Below the pieces are notes generated by a model that was given only the letters and a program-made list of their open reading frames with translations, did no database searches and had not been told where the DNA came from. A DNA stretch of 22,249 nucleotides from Paracoccaceae bacterium (GTDB lineage: Bacteria > Pseudomonadota > Alphaproteobacteria > Rhodobacterales > Rhodobacteraceae), in the NCBI GenBank assembly GCA_018222665.1, contig JAAEZW010000003.1:1-22249 (forward strand), in the 5' to 3' direction. How positions within the stretch are numbered: the stretch's first letter is position 1; each line of letters opens with the position of its first letter. Both the position numbers and the translations under genes were made by a program. This document shows positions 1 through 7,554 of this stretch, piece by piece.

Positions 1-11
1 GAGGGGCACGG

Positions 12-1364
12 ATGACCACGGTAGTTGAAAAAATACAATCTGCGCTGGACGCGATTGAACGGCATAACCCACGTGTGAACGCCGTCATAAGTTTGGCAGA
101 TTCTGATGATTTGATGAAACAGGCCGTAGCGGCAGATCAGGTTCCAACGGATCAACGCGGGCCGCTGCATGGGGAACCCATCGCGATTAAGGATTTGGCA
201 AATGCTGCGGGGTTTGAAACCTCGATGGGATCGCCGATTTTTAAAAAGAACCTTGTGAAAACCGACGATATCATGGTGGCTCGACTGCGTGCCGCGGGGG
301 CAATCATTATCGGCAAAACCAATACGCCCGAATTCGGTTTGGGTAGTCACACGTTTAACCCCGTACATGGGGCTACGGGCAATGCCTATGACGCCACGCG
401 TTCGGCAGGTGGATCATCGGGTGGGGCGGCGGTTGTGCTGGCTACGGGGATGATGCGCTATGCCGATGGGTCGGACATGATGGGCAGCCTGCGCAACCCT
501 GCGGGATGGAACAACGTCTATGGTATGCGCCCCACATGGGGTTTAGTGCCCTCAGAACCGCTGGGCGATAGCTTCCTTCACCAATTGGCAACCAATGGTC
601 CAATGGCGCGGTGTCCCAAGGATTTGGCAACACTGTTATCGGTGCAATCGGGCCAAGATGCCCGCCAACCCCACGGATTACCCACAGCGGATTTTGCCAA
701 GGATATGGATGCCCATGTATTAAAGGGCGCGAAAATCGCATGGCTGGGTGATTGGGGGTTACCCTTTGACGATGGGATCATGGATATTTCTGAACGCGCG
801 GTTGAGGATTTGCGCGCCTTGGGCGCGGATGTGACAGCGATCGACGTACCATTTTCAATGGATGCCCTATGGGAGTCTTGGATCACACTCCGATCATGGA
901 TGGTGGCCAGTGGAGCAGGCGTTTTCTACGACGATCCAGAAAAGCGTGATCTGTTAAAACCCGCCGCCATTTGGGAAATCGAGCGTGGATTTGCCATGTC
1001 CGCACGTGAGGTGCATCAGCAATCTGTCGTGCGATCCATTTGGTTTAAAAAGGCTGCACAGCTGTTTGAAACATATGATGCGCTTTTGATGCCTTCTGCG
1101 CAAGTTTGGCCATTTCCCATCGATTGGGTGCATCCCACCGAAATTGCGGGCGTGGAAATGGATACCTATCACCGTTGGATGCAGGTAGTGATCCCCGCAG
1201 GGCTGATTGGTTTGCCTGTTGTAAACCTGCCGATTGGGTTTGGTGCGGCGGGATTGTCCGCAGGCCTGCAATTGGTCGGTGGTCGAGGGCAGGACGCCAA
1301 ACTGTTGGGAATGGCCAATGATTGGTACCATGGCACGCCATGGAAAGATCACGCGCCCGCCTAG
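12..1364 (+). CDS. Amidase (amidase signature family)
   Basis: This gene encodes a 450-residue amide hydrolase of the amidase signature family, usual full length. The Ser-cisSer-Lys catalytic set is visible: Lys60 in PIAIKDL, the Ser135/Ser136 pair in AGGSSGGAA and the nucleophile Ser159 in MMGSLRNPAGW. Where most family members have GTDTGGS(I/L)R, this one reads GSDMMGSLR, so two small residues before the nucleophile are methionines; the catalytic residues are intact. The start ATG has a GAGGGG ribosome-binding site at positions 1-6. No signal peptide is seen, so it is probably cytosolic. The substrate cannot be told from sequence; the family includes aryl-acylamide, indole-acetamide and nitrile-pathway amidases. 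It is not GatA, because no gatB or gatC is adjacent. The gene before it lies outside the window. Confidence 0.9.
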   Translation: MTTVVEKIQSALDAIERHNPRVNAVISLADSDDLMKQAVAADQVPTDQRGPLHGEPIAIKDLANAAGFETSMGSPIFKKNLVKTDDIMVARLRAAGAIIIGKTNTPEFGLGSHTFNPVHGATGNAYDATRSAGGSSGGAAVVLATGMMRYADGSDMMGSLRNPAGWNNVYGMRPTWGLVPSEPLGDSFLHQLATNGPMARCPKDLATLLSVQSGQDARQPHGLPTADFAKDMDAHVLKGAKIAWLGDWGLPFDDGIMDISERAVEDLRALGADVTAIDVPFSMDALWESWITLRSWMVASGAGVFYDDPEKRDLLKPAAIWEIERGFAMSAREVHQQSVVRSIWFKKAAQLFETYDALLMPSAQVWPFPIDWVHPTEIAGVEMDTYHRWMQVVIPAGLIGLPVVNLPIGFGAAGLSAGLQLVGGRGQDAKLLGMANDWYHGTPWKDHAPA

Positions 1365-1376
1365 CGTTCGAAATTT

Positions 1377-1548
1377 TGGGCGGTTCAAAACAATTTCTTT
1401 AACTTGATGATTTGGGCTCTGAATCATTGTGGGATTTACATTTTTGTACATGTTGCCGTGGTTTTTAGGGCTGTTTCTGACTCTGCCTTTATTTGGGCAT
1501 GCGGCATGGCATCTCTATGAATTGGCCACAGAAGACGGGCAAATGTGA
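1377..1548 (+). pseudogene. Decayed C-terminal fragment of a DUF2189-like membrane protein
   Basis: The 190-base gap between the amidase and fabD is not random. In one frame, 1423-1548 reads IIVGFTFLYMLPWFLGLFL, then TLPLFGHAAWHLYELATEDG and a stop. This resembles the last transmembrane helix and the GHA(T/A)WHLY tail of DUF2189 integral membrane proteins, which are common in Rhodobacteraceae. Just upstream, a different frame (about 1377-1418) gives WAVQNNFFNLMIWAL, fitting the preceding part of the same family. A TGA at 1420-1422 closes the downstream frame. The simplest reading is a gene that lost its N-terminal part and has a frameshift near 1418-1423. The family name rests on motif memory, not a search. 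Confidence 0.5.
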
Positions 1549-1614
1549 ACACCACCATTGCGCAAGCCGCCCCGCGCGGCTATCTGGGGGCAACCGATAG
1601 AGACGGAGGATGAT

Positions 1615-2547
1615 TTGGCACGCGCATTCGTTTGTCCCGGACAAGGGGCACAAAGCATTGGCATGGGCAAGGATTTGGCAGAGGCCTATCCCGCCGCAAT
1701 GGATATTTTTAATGAGGTGGATGAGGCGCTTGGCGAAAAGCTAAGCGTTCTGATTTGGGCAGGGGACATTGAAACCCTGACGCTGACGCAAAACGCACAA
1801 CCCGCGTTGATGGCGACATCAATGGCCGCATTCCGCGCGCTTGATGCCGAGGGGTTGAGCATCATGGATGCGGCGATGGTCGCGGGGCATTCACTGGGCG
1901 AATATTCAGCACTTGCGATGGCGGGTGCGATTTCGGTTGCGGACACTGCACGCCTGTTGCGTTTGCGCGGTGAGGCGATGCAAGCGGCCGTGCCCGTTGG
2001 CGTTGGCGCGATGGCGGCGTTGCTGGGTTTGGATTTTGACGCAGTGCAATCTGTGGCCGCGGAGGCCGCAGCGGGCGAAGTGTGTCAGGCGGCAAATGAC
2101 AATGATCCGGGACAAGTGGTTGTGTCAGGTCACAAGGCGGCCGTGGAACGTGCGGTAGAATTGGCCAAGGAACGCGGGGCAAAACGCGCGGTGTTGCTGC
2201 CCGTTTCGGCGCCCTTCCATTGTGAATTGATGGCACCTGCTGCCGATAAGATGAAAGAGGCATTGGCCGCGGTGAATATTCAGGCACCCGCCGTGCCCGT
2301 GGTGTCCAATGTGCGCGCCGCAGGGGTCAGTGATCCAGACGAAATCCGCGAATTATTGGTGCAGCAGGTCACAGGATCCGTGCGCTGGCGTGAATCTGTG
2401 ATGTGGATGGCCAGCCAAGGCGTGGATCAAATTTGGGAAATCGGGGCTGGTAAGGCGCTGAGCGGCATGGTGCGCCGCATTGATCGCGCCATTGAATGCA
2501 AAGTGATTGGAACAGCAGCAGATGCCGCCGCAGCGGCACAAGCATAA
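1615..2547 (+). CDS. fabD: Malonyl-CoA:ACP transacylase (TTG start)
   Basis: FabD moves the malonyl group from malonyl-CoA to acyl carrier protein, supplying extender units for type II fatty-acid synthesis in the cytosol. The protein opens MARAFVCPGQGAQSIGMG, with the GQGAQ motif, the nucleophile Ser93 in GHSLGE, Arg118 in LLRLRGEAMQ and catalytic His202 in SAPFHCELM. These match the E. coli positions within one residue. I chose the TTG at 1615 because GGAGGA lies at 1605-1610 and the resulting 310 residues equal the usual length. An in-frame TTG at 1558 would add 19 residues with no family similarity and no ribosome-binding site. The gene ends 10 bases before fabG, so the two are co-transcribed. 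Confidence 0.93.
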   Translation: MARAFVCPGQGAQSIGMGKDLAEAYPAAMDIFNEVDEALGEKLSVLIWAGDIETLTLTQNAQPALMATSMAAFRALDAEGLSIMDAAMVAGHSLGEYSALAMAGAISVADTARLLRLRGEAMQAAVPVGVGAMAALLGLDFDAVQSVAAEAAAGEVCQAANDNDPGQVVVSGHKAAVERAVELAKERGAKRAVLLPVSAPFHCELMAPAADKMKEALAAVNIQAPAVPVVSNVRAAGVSDPDEIRELLVQQVTGSVRWRESVMWMASQGVDQIWEIGAGKALSGMVRRIDRAIECKVIGTAADAAAAAQA

Positions 2548-2557
2548 GGAAAAAATG

Positions 2558-3295
2558 ATGTTTGATTTATCAGGTAAAAACGCACTGATCACAGGGGCAT
2601 CAGGTGGCATTGGTGGCGCGATTGCAAAATCCCTACATGCCGCGGGCGCAATTGTTGCAATCAGCGGGACACGCCGTGATCCGCTTGAGGCCTTGGCAAA
2701 TGAATTGGGCGATCGCTGTCACATCTTGACATGTAACCTGTCGGATGCCGAGGCTGTCGAGGCGCTTCCAAAGCAAGCGGTTGAGGCGATGGGCAGCGTT
2801 GATATTTTGGTCAATAACGCCGGGATCACCAAGGATAACCTGTTCATGCGCATGTCGGATGACGAATGGAATTTGGTTTTGGATGTGAACCTAACGGCCA
2901 CCATGCGTCTGTGCCGTGGTGTGTTGCGCGGCATGATGAAGGCACGTTGGGGCCGTATCGTGAATATCTCATCCGTTGTGGGGGCCACGGGTAATCCGGG
3001 GCAGGGCAACTATGCCGCGTCCAAGGCGGGCATGGTTGGTATGTCCAAATCATTGGCCTATGAGGTGGCAAGCCGTGGGATCACAGTCAACGCAGTGGCC
3101 CCTGGGTTCATCATAACGGCGATGACCGACAAACTGAATGACGATCAGAAAAGCAGTATTTTGCAACAGGTGCCTGCGGGCCGTATGGGCGAGGCCGATG
3201 AAATTGCCGCTGCGGTCCTATACCTTGCCAGTGCAGAGGCTGGCTATGTCACAGGGACAACGTTGCACGTGAATGGCGGCATGGCGATGATCTAA
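2558..3295 (+). CDS. fabG: 3-oxoacyl-ACP reductase
   Basis: FabG is the NADPH-dependent reductase that converts 3-oxoacyl-ACP to 3-hydroxyacyl-ACP in each elongation cycle. It is a 245-residue short-chain dehydrogenase of exactly the usual length. The cofactor motif TGASGGIGG is at 12-20 and NNAG at 86-89. The catalytic set is Asn111, Ser139 (VNISSVVG), Tyr152 and Lys156 (NYAASKAG). The C-terminal TGTTLHVNGGMAMI is typical of FabG rather than of other short-chain dehydrogenases. AAGGA at 2546-2550 serves the start at 2558; the adjacent in-frame ATG at 2555 is an alternative one codon longer. It follows fabD by 10 bases and is followed by a terminator-like hairpin, so fabDG looks like a two-gene transcript. 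Confidence 0.94.
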   Translation: MFDLSGKNALITGASGGIGGAIAKSLHAAGAIVAISGTRRDPLEALANELGDRCHILTCNLSDAEAVEALPKQAVEAMGSVDILVNNAGITKDNLFMRMSDDEWNLVLDVNLTATMRLCRGVLRGMMKARWGRIVNISSVVGATGNPGQGNYAASKAGMVGMSKSLAYEVASRGITVNAVAPGFIITAMTDKLNDDQKSSILQQVPAGRMGEADEIAAAVLYLASAEAGYVTGTTLHVNGGMAMI

Positions 3296-3324
3296 CGTCG
3301 TTATACTTTTACGATCATCAATCG

Positions 3325-3357
3325 GGCGGTGGGAATGCACCGCCGGATTTTGTTTTG
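3325..3357 (+). terminator. Rho-independent terminator after fabG
   Basis: GGCGGT (3325-3330) pairs perfectly with ACCGCC (3339-3344) across an 8-base loop and is followed by GGATTTTGTTTT. The stem is only 6 bp and the T-run is interrupted, so strength is moderate. It lies 29 bases after the fabG stop. Confidence 0.6.
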
Positions 3358-3370
3358 AATATTGTGCTAA

Positions 3371-3440
3371 GCCGACCGAGGGTGGCGACGAAGACGCCGC
3401 CCGTCGGGACGGTCGGCGTCTGCCAATCTGGCGATTGGCT
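3371..3440. repeat. Double-hairpin intergenic element, copy A
   Basis: Two hairpins stand side by side. The first runs 3393-3420: GACGCCG pairs with CGGCGTC, then a C/T mismatch, then CCG/CGG around a TCGGGA loop. The second is GCCAATC-TGGC-GATTGGC at 3422-3439. An alternative 8-bp pairing, GCCGACCG (3371-3378) with CGGTCGGC (3410-3417), is mutually exclusive with the first stem. The core GGCGACGAAG followed by the first hairpin resembles a second intergenic copy near 7632-7690. It could be a dispersed palindromic repeat or a structured RNA. No T-run follows, so it is not a plain terminator. Confidence 0.55.
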
Positions 3441-3491
3441 AGGAAAGAATAGCGAATGTTTCATCATGGGATTATTGATACCATCAAAACG

Positions 3492-4412
3492 TCACTTCAA
3501 CGCATCCCAATACTGCGTCAGTGTCTCAATCGGGGTTGTTGATCCCCCACAGGCGATCATCAGCACATTTTCAAAACCGTTTAGGTCAATTTTACCCGCA
3601 TAAATCGCGGCCAAGGCTGCGCCACAGGCGGGTTCAACCAAAATGCGGTGATCGGTTAGGAATGAAAAACAGGCATCAACCGCCTCTTTATCCGACACAA
3701 GCACGCTGCGGATGTCGTGGGTTTGCGAAATGTCATAGGCCTGCTGACATACTTGTTTCGCGCCAAGGGAAGTGGCTACGCCGCTGACGGCATCCAGGGT
3801 CACTGGACCCCTCGCATTCAGTGCCGCGTGATAGGAGGCCATGCCATGGGTTTCCAGCGCAAAGATGGGTGTTGATGTCAATCCATTGCTTATTAAACCA
3901 TGATGAACGCCCACCAATAATCCACCCCCACCCACGGACAGGATAACCGCATCGGGTCGCAGCCCATCCGCCACAACCTCGTCAATCATGCATGCGTGTC
4001 CAGCCCATAACAGCGGATCGTCAAAGGGATGGAAAAAGGCGTCTGTTTCTGAGCGTTTTGACTGGGCCAATGCGTTCGCCTCGACCCAACTGGTGCCATG
4101 AATGATCACATCGGCCTTTTCCTGTTTCAACAGGTCGATTGCGCGTTGTGGTGTGGTTTCGGGGACCACCACCAAAACGGGCAGGCCCAAGGCACGCCCC
4201 GCATAGGCCACCGCCAATCCTGCATTCCCACCAGAGGAGGAGATAAACCGCTTTGCCCCGTTTGCGGCATAGTGCTGTGCCGCGTACCCAATCCCCCGCA
4301 TTTTAAATGACCCAGAGGGTTGGAGAGCATCCATTTTTGCAAAAACCCGCGTTCCGCAGATGTTTGACAACGGCTGGCTTTCGATCAATGGGGTATGGAT
4401 GCTAAATGACAT
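3492..4412 (-). CDS. PLP-dependent serine/threonine dehydratase-like protein
   Basis: This is a fold-type II pyridoxal-phosphate enzyme of 306 residues, closest in style to L-serine/L-threonine ammonia-lyases of the short type without a regulatory ACT domain. Lys37 in SGSFKMRG is the expected Schiff-base lysine. SSSGGNAG at 58-65 is the substrate-carboxylate loop and GGGG at 161-164 the phosphate-binding loop. The C-terminal CGGSTTPIETL provides the residues that contact the PLP pyridine. The likely reaction is deamination of serine or threonine to pyruvate or 2-oxobutyrate; the exact substrate is not readable. AAGGGA sits just upstream of the ATG. It lies opposite to the fab genes and separates fabDG from acpP, so it looks like an insertion into that cluster. 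The related racemase and 3-hydroxyaspartate dehydratase activities cannot be excluded. Confidence 0.82.
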   Translation of the reverse strand: MSFSIHTPLIESQPLSNICGTRVFAKMDALQPSGSFKMRGIGYAAQHYAANGAKRFISSSGGNAGLAVAYAGRALGLPVLVVVPETTPQRAIDLLKQEKADVIIHGTSWVEANALAQSKRSETDAFFHPFDDPLLWAGHACMIDEVVADGLRPDAVILSVGGGGLLVGVHHGLISNGLTSTPIFALETHGMASYHAALNARGPVTLDAVSGVATSLGAKQVCQQAYDISQTHDIRSVLVSDKEAVDACFSFLTDHRILVEPACGAALAAIYAGKIDLNGFENVLMIACGGSTTPIETLTQYWDALK

Positions 4413-4762
4413 GCGATTTCCCTTGTATTATGGACCAACGGCGATGATAGAAGGGGGAAAACCATTTGTCTATCAACAGATTACTGGGCAATCCCGCGAA
4501 TCTTTTTCGACAGATAGAGTAGAAATTGCCGCGATTATCACCATATCTGGTGGGCCACGGGGCGAAATCAGCGCTTTTCACGGATTTCTGCGCGAAAGCG
4601 TTTGCCAAATGCATTGATTATGCTATAGCGCCTCTAGATTTGCCACGCGCAGCTAGAGCAGTGCTTGGTGTGGAGCTTATTTTGGGGCATCCTGACGATA
4701 GGCAAAACGACTGCAGTTTGCAGGAACTGGGCGCTGCCCGAATTAAAAGAGGATAAAATACG
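4413..4762. other. Divergent intergenic region: dehydratase gene / acpP leader
   Basis: This 350-base gap holds the start signals of two diverging genes. The acpP side has a good promoter (4602-4629) and a leader of roughly 125 bases that can fold: CTCTAG/CTAGAG near 4632-4656, CTGCA-GTT-TGCAG at 4711-4723, and GGGC-GCT-GCCC at 4729-4739 just ahead of the ribosome-binding site. On the minus side only the ribosome-binding site of the dehydratase gene is clear. Open frames in this gap (for example 4526-4756) have no family resemblance. Confidence 0.6.
4602..4629 (+). promoter_or_regulatory. acpP promoter
   Basis: TTGCCA (4602-4607) and TATAGC (4624-4629) are separated by 16 bases, a good housekeeping-sigma match for an alphaproteobacterium. 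The transcript would start near 4636 and carry a leader of about 125 bases. This fits a highly expressed gene transcribed separately from fabDG. Confidence 0.6.
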
Positions 4763-4996
4763 ATGAGCGATATCGCAGACCGCGTAAAGAAAATTGTTGT
4801 AGAGCACCTAGGCGTAGACGAAGACAAAGTTGTCGACAACGCTTCTTTCATTGATGATCTTGGCGCAGACAGCTTGGACACTGTTGAGCTTGTTATGGCA
4901 TTCGAAGAAGAATTCGGAATTGAAATTCCTGATGACGCCGCAGAGAACATCCAGTCATTTGGTGACGCGGTTAAGTTCATCTCAGAAGCTGCATAA
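4763..4996 (+). CDS. acpP: Acyl carrier protein
   Basis: ACP carries growing acyl chains on a phosphopantetheine arm through fatty-acid synthesis and delivers them to phospholipid and lipid A enzymes. At 77 residues it has family length. The attachment site is Ser37 in [20 protein letters not shown] (Ser36 without the initiator Met). The protein is strongly acidic, as expected. AAGAGGA at 4747-4753 lies 9 bases before the ATG. It has its own promoter and a strong terminator, so it is probably a monocistronic, highly expressed gene. Neighbours fabF, fabG and fabD are its enzyme partners. Confidence 0.97.
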   Translation: MSDIADRVKKIVVEHLGVDEDKVVDNASFIDDLGADSLDTVELVMAFEEEFGIEIPDDAAENIQSFGDAVKFISEAA

Positions 4997-5020
4997 TTTC
5001 GCAGTTTCAGAACCGTTTAA

Positions 5021-5046
5021 AACCTCTGCTTTGCAGGGGTTTTTTG
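5021..5046 (+). terminator. Rho-independent terminator after acpP
   Basis: AACCTCTGC (5021-5029) pairs with GCAGGGGTT (5033-5041) over a TTT loop, with one G-U pair, and runs into six T residues. It is 24 bases after the acpP stop and separates acpP from fabF. Confidence 0.85.
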
Positions 5047-5080
5047 CGTTTTAAGGGGGTGTTTTTGGATCAGCGTATGC

Positions 5081-5109
5081 TTGCTTGAACACCCAAAACC
5101 GCCTATATG
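5081..5109 (+). promoter_or_regulatory. Candidate fabF promoter
   Basis: TTGCTT (5081-5086) and TATATG (5104-5109) have 17-base spacing, directly between the acpP terminator and fabF. The leader would be about 30 bases. The match is moderate, but the position is right for fabF-mltG transcription. Confidence 0.5.
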
Positions 5110-5146
5110 GGCATGAGAGCATTTTTGGAAATAAAGGGGCAGTCAG

Positions 5147-6406
5147 ATGCGTCGCGTCGTCGTTACAGGATTAGGGTTGGTTACACCACTTGCATCAGGT
5201 GTAGAAGAAACATGGACACGTCTATTGGATGGTCAATCAGGTGCAGGTCCGATTACGCATTTTGATGCATCAAATGTGGCCACAAAATATGCCTGTGAAA
5301 TTCCCTATGGGGATGGCACAAATGGCACCTTTAATCCCGACGATTGGATGGAACCTAAGGAACGCCGCAAGGTGGATGATTTTATCCTTTATGGTATCGC
5401 AGCGGCCGAAATGGCGGTGCGTGATTCTGGCTGGGCACCAGAGGATGAAGAGGGCCGCCTGCGCACGGGGGTGATGATTGGTTCGGGGATCGGTGGTTTG
5501 CAATCGATTGCGGAAACATCCCTGTTGATCAAGGAAAAAGGTCCACGTCGTGTATCCCCCTTCTTTATTCCAGGTGCATTGATCAACCTGATTTCGGGTC
5601 AGGTCAGCATCAAACACGGGTTTAAGGGCCCGAACCATTCGGTTGTGACCGCCTGTTCAACGGGTGCGCATGCGATTGGCGATGCGGCGCGTTTGATCAT
5701 GACCTCAGACGCGGATGTGATGGTTGCAGGCGGCGCAGAGGCCGCGATTTGCGAAATCGGCATCGCGGGTTTCAATGCCTGTAAGGCACTGTCAACAAAA
5801 CGCGCGGATGAACCTGAAAAGGCATCCCGTCCCTATGACGCGGACCGTGATGGGTTTGTCATGGGCGAAGGCGCAGGGATTGTTGTATTAGAAGAATATG
5901 AACACGCCAAAGCGCGCGGCGCCAAAATTTATGCCGAGGTTTTGGGCTATGGCCTCTCAGGCGATGCGTATCACATTACAGCCCCGTCCGAGGACGGAGA
6001 GGGCGGCGAACGCGCGATGCGTGCGGCCCTCGCCAAAGCGGGGCTTGAGCCATCTGCATTGGATTATATCAACGCACATGGCACATCGACCATGGCCGAT
6101 GCTATCGAACTGGGTGCCGTGGAACGCGTGATGGGCGATGCTGCGGGTAAATTGACCATGACATCCACAAAATCCGCAACAGGCCACCTATTGGGGGCCG
6201 CAGGCGCGATTGAGGCGATCTTTACCGTCCTTGCGATCCGCGATCAGGTGGCACCGCCTACAATCAATTTGGACAATGTGGCCGTTGAAACCCCTGTTGA
6301 TTTGGCCCCGAATGCAAAGCGCGAGCGTGAAATCAACTATGCGCTGTCAAACTCATTCGGATTTGGCGGCACAAACGCCAGCCTATTGTTGGGACGCGTC
6401 TCTTAA
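5147..6406 (+). CDS. fabF: 3-oxoacyl-ACP synthase II
   Basis: FabF condenses malonyl-ACP with an acyl-ACP in the elongation step of fatty-acid synthesis; KAS II type enzymes elongate the palmitoleoyl chain to cis-vaccenate. The 419-residue protein begins MRRVVVTGLGLVTPL and carries the Cys-His-His triad: Cys170 in VTACSTGAHAIG, His311 in NAHGTSTMADAIE and His347 in TKSATGHLLGAAG, with Lys342 between them. GFGGTNASLLL closes the protein, as in the family. AAGGGG at 5134-5139 is 7 bases before the ATG. Its TAA stop overlaps the mltG start by one base (TAATG), so mltG translation is probably coupled to it. Confidence 0.96.
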   Translation: MRRVVVTGLGLVTPLASGVEETWTRLLDGQSGAGPITHFDASNVATKYACEIPYGDGTNGTFNPDDWMEPKERRKVDDFILYGIAAAEMAVRDSGWAPEDEEGRLRTGVMIGSGIGGLQSIAETSLLIKEKGPRRVSPFFIPGALINLISGQVSIKHGFKGPNHSVVTACSTGAHAIGDAARLIMTSDADVMVAGGAEAAICEIGIAGFNACKALSTKRADEPEKASRPYDADRDGFVMGEGAGIVVLEEYEHAKARGAKIYAEVLGYGLSGDAYHITAPSEDGEGGERAMRAALAKAGLEPSALDYINAHGTSTMADAIELGAVERVMGDAAGKLTMTSTKSATGHLLGAAGAIEAIFTVLAIRDQVAPPTINLDNVAVETPVDLAPNAKREREINYALSNSFGFGGTNASLLLGRVS

Positions 6407-7554
6407 TGTGGCGTGCGGTTGCCTCAAACGGATTAACGCTGCTGATTGTTATGTTCTTGGTCATGGGTGGTTTGGGCATCTGGGCCAAGGGGCACTATAC
6501 AGCGCAAGGCCCGCTTAAGGCATCCATGTGTTTTCGCGTGCCTTCGGGTGCGAATTTTCGTGATACCGCAGATCGCTTGGCAGAGCAGGGGGCGGTGAAA
6601 AGTGCTGCGTTTTTGCGCATCGGCGCACGGTATGAGGAAAAAACCACACGCCTGAAGGCGGGCAGTTTCCTGATCCCTGAGGGCGCATCCATGGCCGAGG
6701 TGACCGATATTGTGACCCGTGGTGGGGCGAACACCTGTGGATCTGAGATTGTCTATCGCATTGGCGTTGCCTCAACTACGGTGCAGCTGCGTGAATTGGA
6801 TCCTGCAACCAAACGTTTGGTTGATATTGCATCCTATAAATTGGGTGAGGCGCGTCCAACAGAATTTGCGCCTGTGTTAGAGCGTGGGGATGCCCGTCAC
6901 CGTATTGCCATGGCCGAAGGGGTGACCAATTGGCAAATCATCGAAACCCTAAAGGGGATGGCGTATTTGCGCGGCGAGATAGGCGATGTACCTGCCGAAG
7001 GGATGATGGCCCCATATTCCTATGAATTGCAACGGGGCGAAACGCGTCAGGATGTTGTAAACCGCATGGTTGCGCGTCAGGCCGATATCCTGAACGCGGT
7101 CTGGGACGCACGGACCGACGATCTACCCCTAGCCAATAAATCCGAGGCGTTGATTTTGGCATCCATCATTGAAAAGGAAACATCCGTTCCTGATGAACGC
7201 CGTATTGTGTCCAGCGTTTTTGTGAACCGTTTGAACCGCGGTATGCCGCTACAGACGGACCCGACGGTGATTTATGGCATTACAAGGGGTGAGGGCGTTT
7301 TGGGACGTGGATTGCGGCGCAGTGAATTAGACCGTGAAACGCCGTGGAACACCTATAAAATCCGCGGACTCCCCCCCACACCCATCGCAAACCCCGGCCG
7401 CGCTGCGATTGAAGCGGCGCTTAATCCCGAGGCGACAGATTATATCTTCTTTGTGGCCGATGGAACGGGGGGGCACGCCTTTGCCGAAACACTAGCAGAA
7501 CACAATCGCAACGTGGCCGCATGGCGCAAGATCGAAGCGCAGTCGAATGATTAG
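6406..7554 (+). CDS. mltG: Endolytic murein transglycosylase (YceG/MltG family)
   Basis: MltG cleaves nascent glycan strands at the inner membrane and is thought to set their length. The 382-residue protein has one N-terminal transmembrane segment (about residues 9-27, LTLLIVMFLVMGGLGIW) with the rest periplasmic. The signature LASIIEKETSVPDERR holds the catalytic glutamate, Glu256 by alignment with E. coli Glu218, followed by NRLNRGMPLQTDPTVIYGI. Length is close to other alphaproteobacterial members. The start overlaps the fabF stop by one base with no separate ribosome-binding site, so translational coupling is likely. The fab-mltG linkage is widespread and ties lipid and wall synthesis together. 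Confidence 0.94.
   Translation: MWRAVASNGLTLLIVMFLVMGGLGIWAKGHYTAQGPLKASMCFRVPSGANFRDTADRLAEQGAVKSAAFLRIGARYEEKTTRLKAGSFLIPEGASMAEVTDIVTRGGANTCGSEIVYRIGVASTTVQLRELDPATKRLVDIASYKLGEARPTEFAPVLERGDARHRIAMAEGVTNWQIIETLKGMAYLRGEIGDVPAEGMMAPYSYELQRGETRQDVVNRMVARQADILNAVWDARTDDLPLANKSEALILASIIEKETSVPDERRIVSSVFVNRLNRGMPLQTDPTVIYGITRGEGVLGRGLRRSELDRETPWNTYKIRGLPPTPIANPGRAAIEAALNPEATDYIFFVADGTGGHAFAETLAEHNRNVAAWRKIEAQSND

Noticed and set aside
954..1451. 165-codon open frame on the minus strand across the amidase 3' end
   Set aside because: It is antisense to a well-supported amidase, has no family motifs, and its residue mix is that of a shadow frame.
3355..3603. 82-codon plus-strand frame after fabG
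   Set aside because: It runs through the terminator, the hairpin repeat and the 3' end of the dehydratase gene, with no family resemblance.
4526..4756. 76-codon plus-strand frame in the acpP leader
   Set aside because: It spans the acpP promoter and leader, and no homologous family comes to mind.
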